Below, piece after piece: positions 6,063-13,875 of a DNA stretch of 28,212 nucleotides; within the stretch, counting starts at the first letter, position 1; every line of letters starts with the position of its first letter. Source of the DNA: JAAYZK01 sp964535025 (GTDB lineage Bacteria > Planctomycetota > Phycisphaerae > SM23-33 > FEN-1343); the NCBI GenBank assembly GCA_964535025.1, contig CAZHRW010000068.1, positions 1 through 28,212 on the forward strand, given 5' to 3'. The translations under genes were made by a program, and so were the position numbers. The notes under the pieces were generated by a model, which searched no databases, was not told the origin of the DNA, and worked only from the letters and a program-made list of their open reading frames with translations.

Positions 6063-7001
6063 CTAGTCCTCCCAGAGGAACGGGCCCTGGTCGTCGTCGA
6101 AGGGGTCCACGTCGCCCACGGCCTCCTCGTCGAGGACCATCTCGGCGTCGGGCAGGAGGTCGGTCTCGGACTCCGGGCGGGTCAACTGCTTGTGGATCAG
6201 CGCCAGCTTGGTCAGCACCGGCTCCATCGACGCCGGCCGCTTGGAGGCCTGGAACGCCACGCAGTCGGCCACCAGGGCGGCCAGGGCGGGGGGGACCTCC
6301 GGGTTCAGCTCGCTGGCCGACTGGAGGTTCAACTCGTCCTTCAGGTGGATGGTGTCGGCTTGCTTGGGCATCACGGTCTTGATCGCCTGGCCGGTCAGTG
6401 TCCAGTACAGGGCGGCGCCGAAGTTGAACACATCGGTCCGCGCATCGAGCGGGTGGCGGTTGACCTGCTCGGGCGCGATGAAGTCCGGCGTGCCCTGGAT
6501 GCGGTCCTTGATGGTCCCGACCTCGCAGCCCTGGCCGAGGTCGATGATCTTCACGGTCCCACCGGGCGCGACGATGATATTATTCGGCTTCATGTCCGCG
6601 TGGAGCCAGCCGTTGCGGTGCATGTGGTTGAGCCCCTCGGCGACGGCCGTGAAGATCCGCAGCACCTCGAGCAGGTCGGTCGGGCGGTTCTCCTGGACGC
6701 TCTTGCCCGGGCAGTACTCCATGATCAGGTGGACCTCGCGGGTTCGGAGCCACCTGCGGATCCGGCGGATCTCGTGGCACCGGCGGACCGCGGGGTGGGT
6801 CAGGCGGGAGGCGATGTCGAACTCGTTTTCGGCCTGTTCGAGGAACCGATCGTCGCCCTCGGCCCGCCGCACGACACGCTTGAGGGCGAACAGCTCGCCG
6901 GTGGCGCGCTGGCGGACCGACCAGATCGAACTGCGCGCACCGCTGCCGAGATACTTGACCACCTGATAGCCCGGAATATCAAGCGTTCGGGTCGATGACA
7001 T
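6063..7001 (-). CDS. Soluble Ser/Thr protein kinase (Hanks type)
   Basis: A 312-residue protein kinase without a transmembrane segment or sensor domain. Motifs in order: glycine loop GSGARSSI (19-26), ALK lysine K41, a helix-C glutamate near E58/E60, catalytic loop HADMKPNN (134-141; D136, K138, N141), DLG in place of DFG (D154), GTPDFIAPEQ activation segment and APE (176-178), and the subdomain IX aspartate in DARTDVFNFG. The catalytic residues are present; HAD instead of HRD makes it a non-RD kinase, often not dependent on activation-loop phosphorylation. An acidic tail (from about residue 270) ends in DPFDDDQGPFLWED. The phosphatase follows within four bases. A possible promoter on the minus strand is TGGAAA (plus 7087-7092) and TACAAT (plus 7065-7070), spacer 16. 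Confidence 0.9.
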   Translation of the reverse strand: MSSTRTLDIPGYQVVKYLGSGARSSIWSVRQRATGELFALKRVVRRAEGDDRFLEQAENEFDIASRLTHPAVRRCHEIRRIRRWLRTREVHLIMEYCPGKSVQENRPTDLLEVLRIFTAVAEGLNHMHRNGWLHADMKPNNIIVAPGGTVKIIDLGQGCEVGTIKDRIQGTPDFIAPEQVNRHPLDARTDVFNFGAALYWTLTGQAIKTVMPKQADTIHLKDELNLQSASELNPEVPPALAALVADCVAFQASKRPASMEPVLTKLALIHKQLTRPESETDLLPDAEMVLDEEAVGDVDPFDDDQGPFLWED

Positions 7002-7064
7002 AATACAATTCTTATCAAGCCGTTACGGGGGCAGTCTGCCGAATCGCCCGTCCGGCTCGCCCGC

Positions 7065-7092
7065 ATTGTACCCGAAGGTGGGGGCATTTCCA
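7065..7092 (-). promoter_or_regulatory. Candidate promoter of the kinase/phosphatase unit
   Basis: On the minus strand TGGAAA (plus 7087-7092) and TACAAT (plus 7065-7070) are separated by 16 bases and lie about 65 bases before the kinase ATG. The -10 matches the sigma-70 consensus at five of six positions, the -35 at four. The kinase ATG has only a weak ribosome-binding sequence. Confidence 0.45.
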
Positions 7093-7137
7093 TAGGGACG
7101 GCGCGGGTTCGGTGGCAACGCGTTGCGGGGTACGCGT

Positions 7138-7734
7138 CTAGCGCTGATCGCCCAGCAGGTCGTCGCGGAACGCACCGAGCGGGAACCGCGGCCCGGGGCA
7201 CTGGACGGCCGACAGGTCGCTGTGGAGGTAGATACGCTCGGATGCGATGGAAAGCCTTCGCTGCAGCGCCCGCGTCAGGGCGGTCAATGTTTCGATCTGC
7301 TTGGCCGAAGGCGGCTCGGCGACCAGGTCGCCCTCCAGGCAGATGCCGATCGATACGGCGTCGTAATCGTGGCCGGGCACCGCGATGTGGTTGCCCCGGA
7401 GCTGGCGGCGCCATCGCGGGGTCGCCCGCACCGTCCCGTCCAGGTCCCCCGAGGCCGGGCCGTAGATCACGAAGTGGCAGTCGGCCGTCGGGTTCATCGC
7501 CATGTCGCAGATGCTGTCGTGGATCACGATGTTGTCCCACCGCTCGGGCGCGACCGGCACGGCGGCCGAGGCGACCTCGGTGAGCACGGCGTCGTTGTGC
7601 GGGCGAAGGACCGTCAGGGGCACCAGGCGACCGGGTTGAGCGGGGCGGGTTTCGAGGGCCAGCAGGACGAAGGTGCCTACCGTCAATGCCGCGAGCAATG
7701 CGGCAAGCGTCTTGATCGTCCGCGACCTGTCCAT
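7138..7734 (-). CDS. Membrane-anchored N-acetylmuramoyl-L-alanine amidase (PGRP/Amidase_2 fold)
   Basis: A 198-residue protein with an N-terminal hydrophobic segment (about residues 7-27) that acts as signal anchor, followed by an Amidase_2/PGRP domain. Zinc ligands can be placed at H72 (WDNIVIHDS), H171 (YLHSD) and C179 (QCPGPRFP); the core strand SIGICLEGD (128-136) and the HFVI segment are typical. It should cut the bond between muramic acid and the peptide stem, or bind muropeptides, on the periplasmic side. The active-site tyrosine of T7-lysozyme-like amidases cannot be assigned with certainty. It is oriented like the kinase but separated from it by about 135 bases with a candidate kinase promoter, so it is probably expressed separately. 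Confidence 0.85.
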   Translation of the reverse strand: MDRSRTIKTLAALLAALTVGTFVLLALETRPAQPGRLVPLTVLRPHNDAVLTEVASAAVPVAPERWDNIVIHDSICDMAMNPTADCHFVIYGPASGDLDGTVRATPRWRRQLRGNHIAVPGHDYDAVSIGICLEGDLVAEPPSAKQIETLTALTRALQRRLSIASERIYLHSDLSAVQCPGPRFPLGAFRDDLLGDQR

Positions 7735-7864
7735 GATGCGCTCGTCAGTCCTACATGGGTCATCCTTGAGTCTGAACTTATGGCATGTTTATCGGCGGCG
7801 AGCAAGAGAATTGTTCGACAAAACCCCGGATTGGCGAGTTTCCCCGCCGACAGGGCCCTGGGCG

Positions 7865-9133
7865 CTAGGAATCGCCGCCCGACGCCTCGCCATCGGCCGT
7901 CGTCGGGCGCCGGCGCTGCTGGAAGAGCCATTGGATATTGGCCGGGTTGCCCCACCCCCGCGCGGCGCTGGGGATGTGGCCGACGCCGGGGATTTCGACG
8001 TAACGGCTTGTGCCGCCGGCGGCCTCGATCTGGCGATGGACGGCCCGACTGGCGGCGCTCATGGGGTCCTTCTCGCCGGCGAAGATCAGCACGGGCACGT
8101 GGGCGTACGTGGCGACCTCGCGGGCCAACTGCTGGAGGGCCGGCCCCTCCGGGTTGCTGTAGGCCCGGCCGATCGCCCAGCCGCCCCCGCAGATCGCCCC
8201 GGCGAACAGGTCCGGGGCGGCCTTGAGGAACTCCCAGCAGGCCTTGCCGCCGTAGGAGAAGCCCGTGTAGTAGACCCGGTCGGGGTCGATGTGCAGCTTC
8301 GGGTTGGCGACCAGCTCCCGCACCAGCGCGAGGGTGGCCTGGGTGTACCAGCCCTCGGCGTTGACAGTCGGCCAGTCCGGGTGCCAGCGGGTCGGCGCCC
8401 CGCGCGGGCCGGCGGGGAAGTACGGCTCCGGGATGACCGTGTGCGGCGGGATCTGCGGCACCAGCGAGAAGCAGTCGAACTCCTCCCGGTCGTAGTAGTG
8501 CGTGAACAGGTACCGCGCCAGGATGACCTGCTCCATGTTCTTGTGGTTCTTGGTGCCGATGCTGCCCGACCCGGCCACGGAGATCACCAGCGGGTAGGTC
8601 CGGCTGGGGTCGTAGTTGCGGGGCAGCATGATGCGGAACGGCAGCGTCCGGCCGGCGAAGGTGTATTCCATGGCCTTGTGGCCGTACAGCGTCCCTTTGC
8701 CCCGGTAGCAGGTGTGCGTCACCCGCTGGATGTCGACGTCGCCGTCGCTGTGCAGAAGGACCCAGGCGAAGCGCTCGCCGGGGTATGCCGAGACGGCCGT
8801 CACGGGCTCGCCGCGGGTGGCCTTCTGCCAGTTGCTGTGCAAGTGGCTCTTGTCGATGGCCTTATCCCACCGCTCGTCACGGGAGTGGGCCACGGAGACC
8901 CACACCTCGCCCTCGCCGCGCCACTGGACGCTGACGCGATGGTGGTTCAGTTCGTCCCCGTCGGCGGTGATCATCGGCGACAGGCGGCAGGTCCGCTCGT
9001 CGGCGGTCTGCACCCGCCAGCGGCTGATCTGCTCGCCGGTGAAGGTCGTGGTCAACTCCCCGGCCGCGGCGGCGACGGTGGTCGTCGCCAGCAGGACCGC
9101 CAGGGCGAGCCGGCATGGGCGTTGGGTCGTCAT
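7865..9133 (-). CDS. Secreted alpha/beta hydrolase, esterase/peptidase-like
   Basis: The start is taken at ATG 9133, not the longer frame from 9217, because the shorter form begins with a clean signal peptide (MTTQRPCRLALAVLLATTTV followed by an AAAAG cleavage region) and has GGGAG eight bases upstream. The 422-residue protein has an N-terminal beta-rich domain (about 30-150), then an alpha/beta hydrolase domain with nucleophile S293 in GFSYGG, acid D356 in GEKDP and H386 in GVGHIP. The layout resembles feruloyl-esterase-like and LpqC/PHB-depolymerase-like enzymes with a C-terminal GxSxGG domain. It probably works on an ester or carbohydrate-linked substrate outside the cytoplasm; substrate unknown. 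Its stop is about 130 bases upstream of the amidase gene. Confidence 0.82.
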   Translation of the reverse strand: MTTQRPCRLALAVLLATTTVAAAAGELTTTFTGEQISRWRVQTADERTCRLSPMITADGDELNHHRVSVQWRGEGEVWVSVAHSRDERWDKAIDKSHLHSNWQKATRGEPVTAVSAYPGERFAWVLLHSDGDVDIQRVTHTCYRGKGTLYGHKAMEYTFAGRTLPFRIMLPRNYDPSRTYPLVISVAGSGSIGTKNHKNMEQVILARYLFTHYYDREEFDCFSLVPQIPPHTVIPEPYFPAGPRGAPTRWHPDWPTVNAEGWYTQATLALVRELVANPKLHIDPDRVYYTGFSYGGKACWEFLKAAPDLFAGAICGGGWAIGRAYSNPEGPALQQLAREVATYAHVPVLIFAGEKDPMSAASRAVHRQIEAAGGTSRYVEIPGVGHIPSAARGWGNPANIQWLFQQRRRPTTADGEASGGDS

Positions 9134-9213
9134 GGGTCGTGCTCCCTGTGGGGCTTGGTATTCGTACGTTCCGCCGCCGTCGTAAGTTCGGTTTATCGCA
9201 GTGGCCGGGCGGT

Positions 9214-11421
9214 TCAATGAAGCACCTCCAGGCGGGCATACTGGAGGATGAGCGTCTTTCGTCCGGCCTGGTGGAAGTCGATGACGATTTTGCTGTAAGG
9301 TCCGGCACGGCCTACTTTTTCGACGCGTCCGATGCCGAACATCGCATGGCGGACCCGTACGCCCGGGCGGATGGCGTCGCCGGCGTCGTCGTCGATGTGC
9401 TCGTCGGGATCGTAGAAGTCGTCCTCGTCATCGAGGGGCCCGACGTCGGTGTGATCCCACGGGTCGACCTGATCGGCCTCGACGGCGGCGACGGCGGCGG
9501 GGGTGTCGACGGGTTCGGACAGGTCCTCGCAGTCGACGTGGTCGCCGGCCAGTTCCATCAGAAAATTGGAGGGGATCTGCCGCTGCCGTGCCCCGCGGAT
9601 GCCGCGGTAGCGGGCGTGCGTGAGGACCAGCGCGTTGCGGGCCCGCGTCATGCCCACGAAGCACAGGCGGCGCTCCTCCTCCTCGTTGCCGTCTTCAAGG
9701 GCCCGCTGGAACGGCAGCAGCCCCCGCTCGCAGCCGACGAGGATGACCGCGTCGAATTCGAGGCCCTTGGCGGCGTGGAGGGTCATGAGGGTGACGGCCC
9801 CCGTGGCGCCTTCCAGGCGGTCGACGTCGCTGACGAGGGCGACCTGGTGGAGGTAGTCGGCGAGCGCGCCGCCGGGGAAGCGGCGGTCGAACTCGGCGGC
9901 GGCGCTGACCAGCTCCTCGATGTTCGACAGTTCGCTGCCGTCCTCGCTGCCGTGGGCGCGGAGGTCGGCCTCCAGGCCGGTCTGGTGGATCACCGCCTCC
10001 ATCAAAGCGGCGATGGGGCCGTCGAGGCGGCGCTTCAGCCGGTCGATCAGCCCGGCGAAATGGGTCACCCTGCCGACGGCGGACCTGCCGAGGGCGTCGA
10101 CGCGGGACGCCTGGCAGGCCGCCTCGTAGAGCGAGACACCGTGATCACCGGCGAAGGTCTGCAGGCGCTGGAGCGTGGTCGCCCCGATCCCGCGGGCGGG
10201 GACGTTGATGATCCGCTCGCAGGCGACGTCGTCGCGGCCGTTCGCCAGGAGCTTGAGATAGGCCAGCAGGTCCTTGATCTCCTTGCGCTGGTAGAACGCC
10301 ACGCCTCGGGCCACCCGGTAGGGCACCCCGTGGCGGCGGAACGCCTCCTCCAGGACGCGGGAGAGGCTGTTGAGCCGGTAGAACACGGCGACCTCGTCGT
10401 GGCGGATGCCCCCGGCGGTCCAGCGGCGGATCTGCTCGACGACGGCGGCGGCCTCGGCGTGCTCGTCGCTGGTCGTGAGGACCCGGACGTTCCGGCCGTC
10501 GCGACGGGTGTAGAGGTCCTTGGCCTTGCGGTGGACGTTCCGCGCGATCAGCCGTCCGGCGGCGTCGAGGATCGGCGTGGTCGAGCGGTAGTTCTCCTCC
10601 AGGCGGACGACGACCGCCTCGGGGTAATCGGTCTCGAAGGCCAGGATGTTCCCCACGTCGGCGCCGCGCCAACTGTAGATGCTCTGGTCGGGGTCGCCGG
10701 TGGCGCAGATGTTGTTGTGGTCCAGCCCGATCCCGTGGGCGATGACGTACTGGGCGTGGTTGGTGTCCTGGTACTCGTCGATGAGGATGTAGCGGTACCG
10801 CTCGCCCAGCAGACGGCGGAGGGCCGGACGGTCGCGGAGCAGGTGGGCCATCCGCATGAGCAGGTCGTCGAAATCCAGGGCGTTGGCGGTGGCCAGGAGC
10901 TTCTGGTAGACGGCGTACGCCTTGGCGAGGTTCCGCGTGGCGAAGGTTTCGGCGGTGGCTTCAAACTCCGACGGCGAAAGGAGTTCCATCTTGATGCGGC
11001 TGATGCCCGCCAATACCTTGGCCGGCGTGAAGGCGCCGGCGGCGACGCCGGCGTCGGCGAGGGCGGCCTTGGCGACGCGGAGCTGATCGGCGGTGTCGTA
11101 GATGCTGTAGTTCGGTTCGAGGCCCGCCTCACCGGCGAACTCCCGCAGCAGGCGGGCGCAGAGGCTGTGGAACGTGCTCACCGTGGACCCGGGCGGCGTG
11201 CCGAGGGCCACGACCCGCTGGGCCATCTCGCCAGCGGCCTTGTTCGTGAAGGTCAGGGCCAGGATGTTCCACGGCGCGATGCCCCGCCTGACCAGGTGCG
11301 CGATCCGGTGGGTGATCACGCGGGTCTTGCCGGACCCCGGGCCGGCCAGGACGAGCAGCGGACCGTCCACGTGGGTGACCGCGACGCGTTGAGGTTCGTT
11401 CAGATCGGCCAGGTAATCCAC
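9214..11421 (-). CDS. pcrA: UvrD/PcrA-type superfamily 1A DNA helicase
   Basis: A 735-residue protein, the usual length for PcrA/UvrD. It contains the SF1A motifs in order: Q-motif region LNEPQRVAV (7-15), Walker A GPGSGKT (27-33), motif Ia LTFTNKAAGEM, motif II DEYQDTN (about 217-223), motif III GDPDQSIYSWRGAD, motif IV RLEENYRST, motif V MTLHAAKGLEFDAV and motif VI RRLCFVGMTRARNAL. The last 55 residues (VRHAMFGIGRVEKV and QYARLEVL) match the C-terminal Tudor-like domain of PcrA that contacts RNA polymerase. It should be a 3'-5' helicase in excision repair, replication-fork rescue and transcription-repair conflicts. GTG is the start; GAGGAG lies nine bases upstream. A Walker-A alanine-glycine pattern and all catalytic residues are intact. 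Confidence 0.95.
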   Translation of the reverse strand: MDYLADLNEPQRVAVTHVDGPLLVLAGPGSGKTRVITHRIAHLVRRGIAPWNILALTFTNKAAGEMAQRVVALGTPPGSTVSTFHSLCARLLREFAGEAGLEPNYSIYDTADQLRVAKAALADAGVAAGAFTPAKVLAGISRIKMELLSPSEFEATAETFATRNLAKAYAVYQKLLATANALDFDDLLMRMAHLLRDRPALRRLLGERYRYILIDEYQDTNHAQYVIAHGIGLDHNNICATGDPDQSIYSWRGADVGNILAFETDYPEAVVVRLEENYRSTTPILDAAGRLIARNVHRKAKDLYTRRDGRNVRVLTTSDEHAEAAAVVEQIRRWTAGGIRHDEVAVFYRLNSLSRVLEEAFRRHGVPYRVARGVAFYQRKEIKDLLAYLKLLANGRDDVACERIINVPARGIGATTLQRLQTFAGDHGVSLYEAACQASRVDALGRSAVGRVTHFAGLIDRLKRRLDGPIAALMEAVIHQTGLEADLRAHGSEDGSELSNIEELVSAAAEFDRRFPGGALADYLHQVALVSDVDRLEGATGAVTLMTLHAAKGLEFDAVILVGCERGLLPFQRALEDGNEEEERRLCFVGMTRARNALVLTHARYRGIRGARQRQIPSNFLMELAGDHVDCEDLSEPVDTPAAVAAVEADQVDPWDHTDVGPLDDEDDFYDPDEHIDDDAGDAIRPGVRVRHAMFGIGRVEKVGRAGPYSKIVIDFHQAGRKTLILQYARLEVLH

Positions 11422-11694
11422 CTTGCACGACTCCTCACGGACGATGGTCGTCGGAAAACCCCCACTTTACCACGGCGATTCCCCTCAGCCAAGGCGGGAT
11501 TTGGATTCCCGTTGTTCTCGCCGGCGTCGGTGCCGGGGCTGTCCGGCCCGCCTCCGGCCCGTCGTTCTTACTAAAGCCCGTCCCTTAGATTCCGATGAAC
11601 TAGGCGTGAGCCGCTGGGATACGGTGTTGGCCCGAGTCGGGGGCGCCGGCGGAGGTATGGACTGGGGGGACGTTGCAAGAGAGGGGCCTGATCG

Positions 11695-12270
11695 ATGAAA
11701 CGTAAAGAGGTGCTTACAACCGGTGAGGTTGCAAAGGTTTGCAACGTGGCGCCGCGCACCGTCAGTAAGTGGTTCGATACGGGGAAGCTGCGGGGCTATC
11801 GGATTCCCGGCAGCCGCGACCGACGGATTCCTGTCAACCAGTTGGTCAAGTTCATGCGGGCGCACGGCATGCCGCTCAACGGCCTGGACGGCGGCGCCCT
11901 GCGGGTCCTGGTGGTCGACGACGACGCCGGCGCCCTCAAGATGGTTGTGGACATGCTCACCACCAAGGGCAACTACGAGGTCCAGCCGGCGGTCAACGGG
12001 TTCGAGGCGGGCATGCTCGCCGAGCGGTTCAATCCTCACGTGATCCTGCTGGACCTGATGCTCGCCGACGTCGACGGCCGCGATGTGTGCAGGAATATCA
12101 AGCAGAACCCCGCCCTGGCCGCCACCAAGGTGGTCGCCGTCAGCGGGCAGTTGACCACGCGGCAGGGGCAGAAACTGCTCAGCGAGGGGTTCGACGCCTA
12201 CCTGTCCAAACCCTTCGAAGCGGTCGACGTGCTCAACGTGATCGAACAGGCCAGCAACCTGGTGCGCTGA
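11695..12270 (+). CDS. Response regulator with N-terminal excisionase-like HTH and C-terminal receiver domain
   Basis: A 191-residue protein. Residues 5-58 form a MerR/excisionase-type HTH (TTGEVAKVCNVAPRTVSKWF, then a wing GYRIPGSRDRRIP). Residues 68-190 are a receiver domain with acidic pair D75/D76, phosphoacceptor D120 in LLDLML, S150 in AVSG and K172 in LSKPF, so it should be phosphorylatable. The order HTH then receiver is the reverse of the OmpR, NarL and NtrC families. No histidine kinase is adjacent, so it is an orphan. The HTH probably binds DNA, though related domains also serve in protein contacts. GAGAGGGG lies eight bases upstream of the ATG. The preceding 270 bases (11422-11694) hold no clear promoter. 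Confidence 0.9.
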   Translation: MKRKEVLTTGEVAKVCNVAPRTVSKWFDTGKLRGYRIPGSRDRRIPVNQLVKFMRAHGMPLNGLDGGALRVLVVDDDAGALKMVVDMLTTKGNYEVQPAVNGFEAGMLAERFNPHVILLDLMLADVDGRDVCRNIKQNPALAATKVVAVSGQLTTRQGQKLLSEGFDAYLSKPFEAVDVLNVIEQASNLVR

Positions 12271-12275
12271 TCCGC

Positions 12276-12300
12276 GGCTCGGGCCCATGCGGCCGGAGCC
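12276..12300 (+). terminator. Hairpin after the response regulator, probable terminator without T-tract
   Basis: A 10-bp stem with one mismatch (12276-12285 with 12291-12300) and loop CATGC starts five bases after the stop codon. No T-run follows, so termination is inferred from position only. Confidence 0.4.
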
Positions 12301-12430
12301 CCCGTTCGTGCAGCGGACACTTCGCCGCCAATACCGGCGAAGACGCCGCGGGTTCGTCCCCGCGACGGATCCGTGGCGTGTTTATGCGCACGCCCGAGGG
12401 CCAATCGACCGTGCCCCGTTGACGGCCGCC

Positions 12431-12563
12431 AAATCCGAAGCACGAAATCCGAAACAAATTCGAAACGGATAAGACGGCAAACGGCCAAGCCCCGTCGTTT
12501 GCCGTTTGTCTGTTTGGTCGTTTCGGGTTTGTTTCGGATTTCGTGCTTGTGATTTCGGATTTC
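12431..12563. repeat. Long imperfect hairpin repeat, copy 2
   Basis: Arms 12438-12467 and 12519-12548 are reverse complements at 28 of 30 positions (core GCACGAAATCCGAAAC). The centre forms another hairpin, CAAACG facing CGTTTG, with AAGCCCCGTC between, nearly identical to the centre of copy 1 at 5021. Outer AAATCCGAA and TTCGGATTT units flank the arms. Unlike copy 1 it lacks the 20-base inner palindrome. Confidence 0.8.
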
Positions 12564-12608
12564 TACTGGGGAGGGGCTCCCGGCGGGACGGCCACAGGCC
12601 GGTGCCCT

Positions 12609-12636
12609 TGGACAGTCCTTGCGGTCCGGGTACAAG
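12609..12636 (+). promoter_or_regulatory. Candidate promoter of isocitrate dehydrogenase
   Basis: TGGACA (12609-12614) and TACAAG (12631-12636) with a 16-base spacer lie about 65 bases before the ATG. Matches are five and four of six to the sigma-70 consensus. This is a weak inference. Confidence 0.35.
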
Positions 12637-12701
12637 GGGGGTATCCTGCCCGGCTCGTTTGTGATCCACCATCCGGCGATTGTGCAAGAGGAAGGACACC
12701 C

Positions 12702-13814
12702 ATGGCTCATCACTTGTGCCTGGTTCGCGGCGACGGGATCGGCCCGGAGATCGCCGAGGCGACGCGCCGCTGCCTGGATGCGGCGATTGCCACCACCGAG
12801 GGGGCAAGCGAGTTGGTCTGGCAGCAGGTCGACGCCGGCGTCGACATCATGGAAACCGAGGGCACCCCGCTGCCCGACGCGACCATCGAGGCTATCCGTC
12901 AGGCCGACGCGGCCCTCAAGGCGCCGATCACCACCCCGGTCGGCACGGGCTTCCGGTCGGTGAACGTGCACCTGCGCCAGGCGCTGGACCTGTACGCGTG
13001 CCTGCGCCCCTGCAAGAGCTACCCCGGCGTCCGCAGCCGCTACGAGAACATCGATCTGGTCATCGTCCGCGAGAACACCGAGGACTGCTACGCCGGCATC
13101 GAGTTTCAGCGCGCCACCGACGGCGCCGAGACGATGATCGATACGGTCAACGCCCTGTCGATCGGGAACAAGATCACCACCGGCCGCGACAGCACGGGCA
13201 TCACCATCAAGCCCATCAGCGTCGAGGCCACCGAGCGGATCGTCCGCTTCGCCTTCGACTACGCCCGCGCCAACGGCCGCAGGAAGGTCACCTCCGTCCA
13301 CAAGGCCAACATCATGAAGTTCACCGACGGGCTGTGGCTGGAGGTCTCCCGCGAGGTCGCCCGGGACTACAGCGACATCGAGTTCGAGGACCGCATCGTC
13401 GACAACATGTGCATGCAGCTCGTCCAGAAGCCTGAGCTGTACGACGTGATCGTCCTGCCGAACCTCTACGGCGATATCCTCTCGGACCTCTGCGCGGGGC
13501 TGGTCGGCGGGCTGGGCATGGCGCCGGGGGCGAACATCGGCGACAGCGGGGCGATCTTCGAGGCCACGCACGGGTCGGCCCCGAAATACAAGGGCCTCAA
13601 CAAGGTCAACCCGACGGCCCTGATCCTCTCGGGCATGCTGATGCTCCGCCATATCGGCGAGCGCGAGGCCGCCGACCGGCTCGAGCAGGCCGTCGCCGCC
13701 GTCATCGCCGCCGGCAAGGATGTCACCTACGACATGAAGCCCGACCGCGACGACCCCACGGCCGTGGGGACCCGCGAGATGGCCGATGCGATCATCCGCC
13801 GGCTCGGCCGCTGA
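12702..13814 (+). CDS. icd: Isocitrate dehydrogenase, NAD(P)-dependent
   Basis: The start is ATG 12702, with GAGGAAGG six bases upstream; the frame stays open further upstream only across repeat DNA. The 370-residue protein is a decarboxylating beta-hydroxyacid dehydrogenase. Substrate residues match isocitrate enzymes: S86 and N88 in RSVNVHLR, R92, R102, R123 in VRENTEDCYAGIE, Y130, catalytic K201 in HKANIMKFTDG, and the metal-binding aspartates near D258/D262. It converts isocitrate to 2-oxoglutarate in the citric acid cycle. The cofactor region is HGSAPKYKG (290-298): K295 and Y296 correspond to K344/Y345 of the E. coli NADP enzyme, V302 to V351 and Y343 to Y391, but the R395 position is P347. 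NADP use is therefore favoured but unproven. An isopropylmalate dehydrogenase is unlikely given the SxN and ENTEDxYAG motifs. Confidence 0.9.
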   Translation: MAHHLCLVRGDGIGPEIAEATRRCLDAAIATTEGASELVWQQVDAGVDIMETEGTPLPDATIEAIRQADAALKAPITTPVGTGFRSVNVHLRQALDLYACLRPCKSYPGVRSRYENIDLVIVRENTEDCYAGIEFQRATDGAETMIDTVNALSIGNKITTGRDSTGITIKPISVEATERIVRFAFDYARANGRRKVTSVHKANIMKFTDGLWLEVSREVARDYSDIEFEDRIVDNMCMQLVQKPELYDVIVLPNLYGDILSDLCAGLVGGLGMAPGANIGDSGAIFEATHGSAPKYKGLNKVNPTALILSGMLMLRHIGEREAADRLEQAVAAVIAAGKDVTYDMKPDRDDPTAVGTREMADAIIRRLGR

Positions 13815-13828
13815 CGGCGGCGGCACCA

Positions 13829-13850
13829 CCGGGGGGCTTTCCCCCACCGG
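13829..13850 (+). terminator. GC-rich hairpin between icd and lpxK
   Basis: CCGG and a G-run (13829-13836) face a C-run and CCGG (13841-13850) around GCTTT. It lies about 15 bases after the icd stop and 25 before lpxK. No T-tract follows; it may be a weak terminator or an RNA-processing site. Confidence 0.35.
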
Positions 13851-13875
13851 GCCGATAGGGTAGCATGCGCCGCCG

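Larger units (their letters stand above)
12271..12701. other. Intergenic region with hairpin, repeat copy 2 and a promoter candidate
   Basis: This 431-base gap between the response regulator and isocitrate dehydrogenase holds the hairpin at 12276, about 130 bases without visible features, the second long hairpin repeat (12431-12563) and a promoter candidate (12609-12636). Frames through it are broken or extend the isocitrate dehydrogenase frame upstream across the repeat, which is not coding. Confidence 0.7.

Noticed and set aside
5123..6998. Two plus-strand frames of about 420 codons
   Set aside because: They are antisense to the phosphatase and kinase, whose motifs are clear, and the first begins inside the hairpin repeat.
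9134..9217. Upstream start for the secreted hydrolase
   Set aside because: It would bury the signal peptide behind 28 residues and overlaps the helicase end; ATG 9133 has a proper ribosome-binding site.
9115..11574. 819-codon plus-strand frame
   Set aside because: It is the antisense of the UvrD/PcrA helicase, which has all seven helicase motifs on the minus strand.
12543..12701. Extended start of isocitrate dehydrogenase
   Set aside because: The added part would be translated from the repeat element; ATG 12702 has GAGGAAGG at six bases and the family N-terminus.
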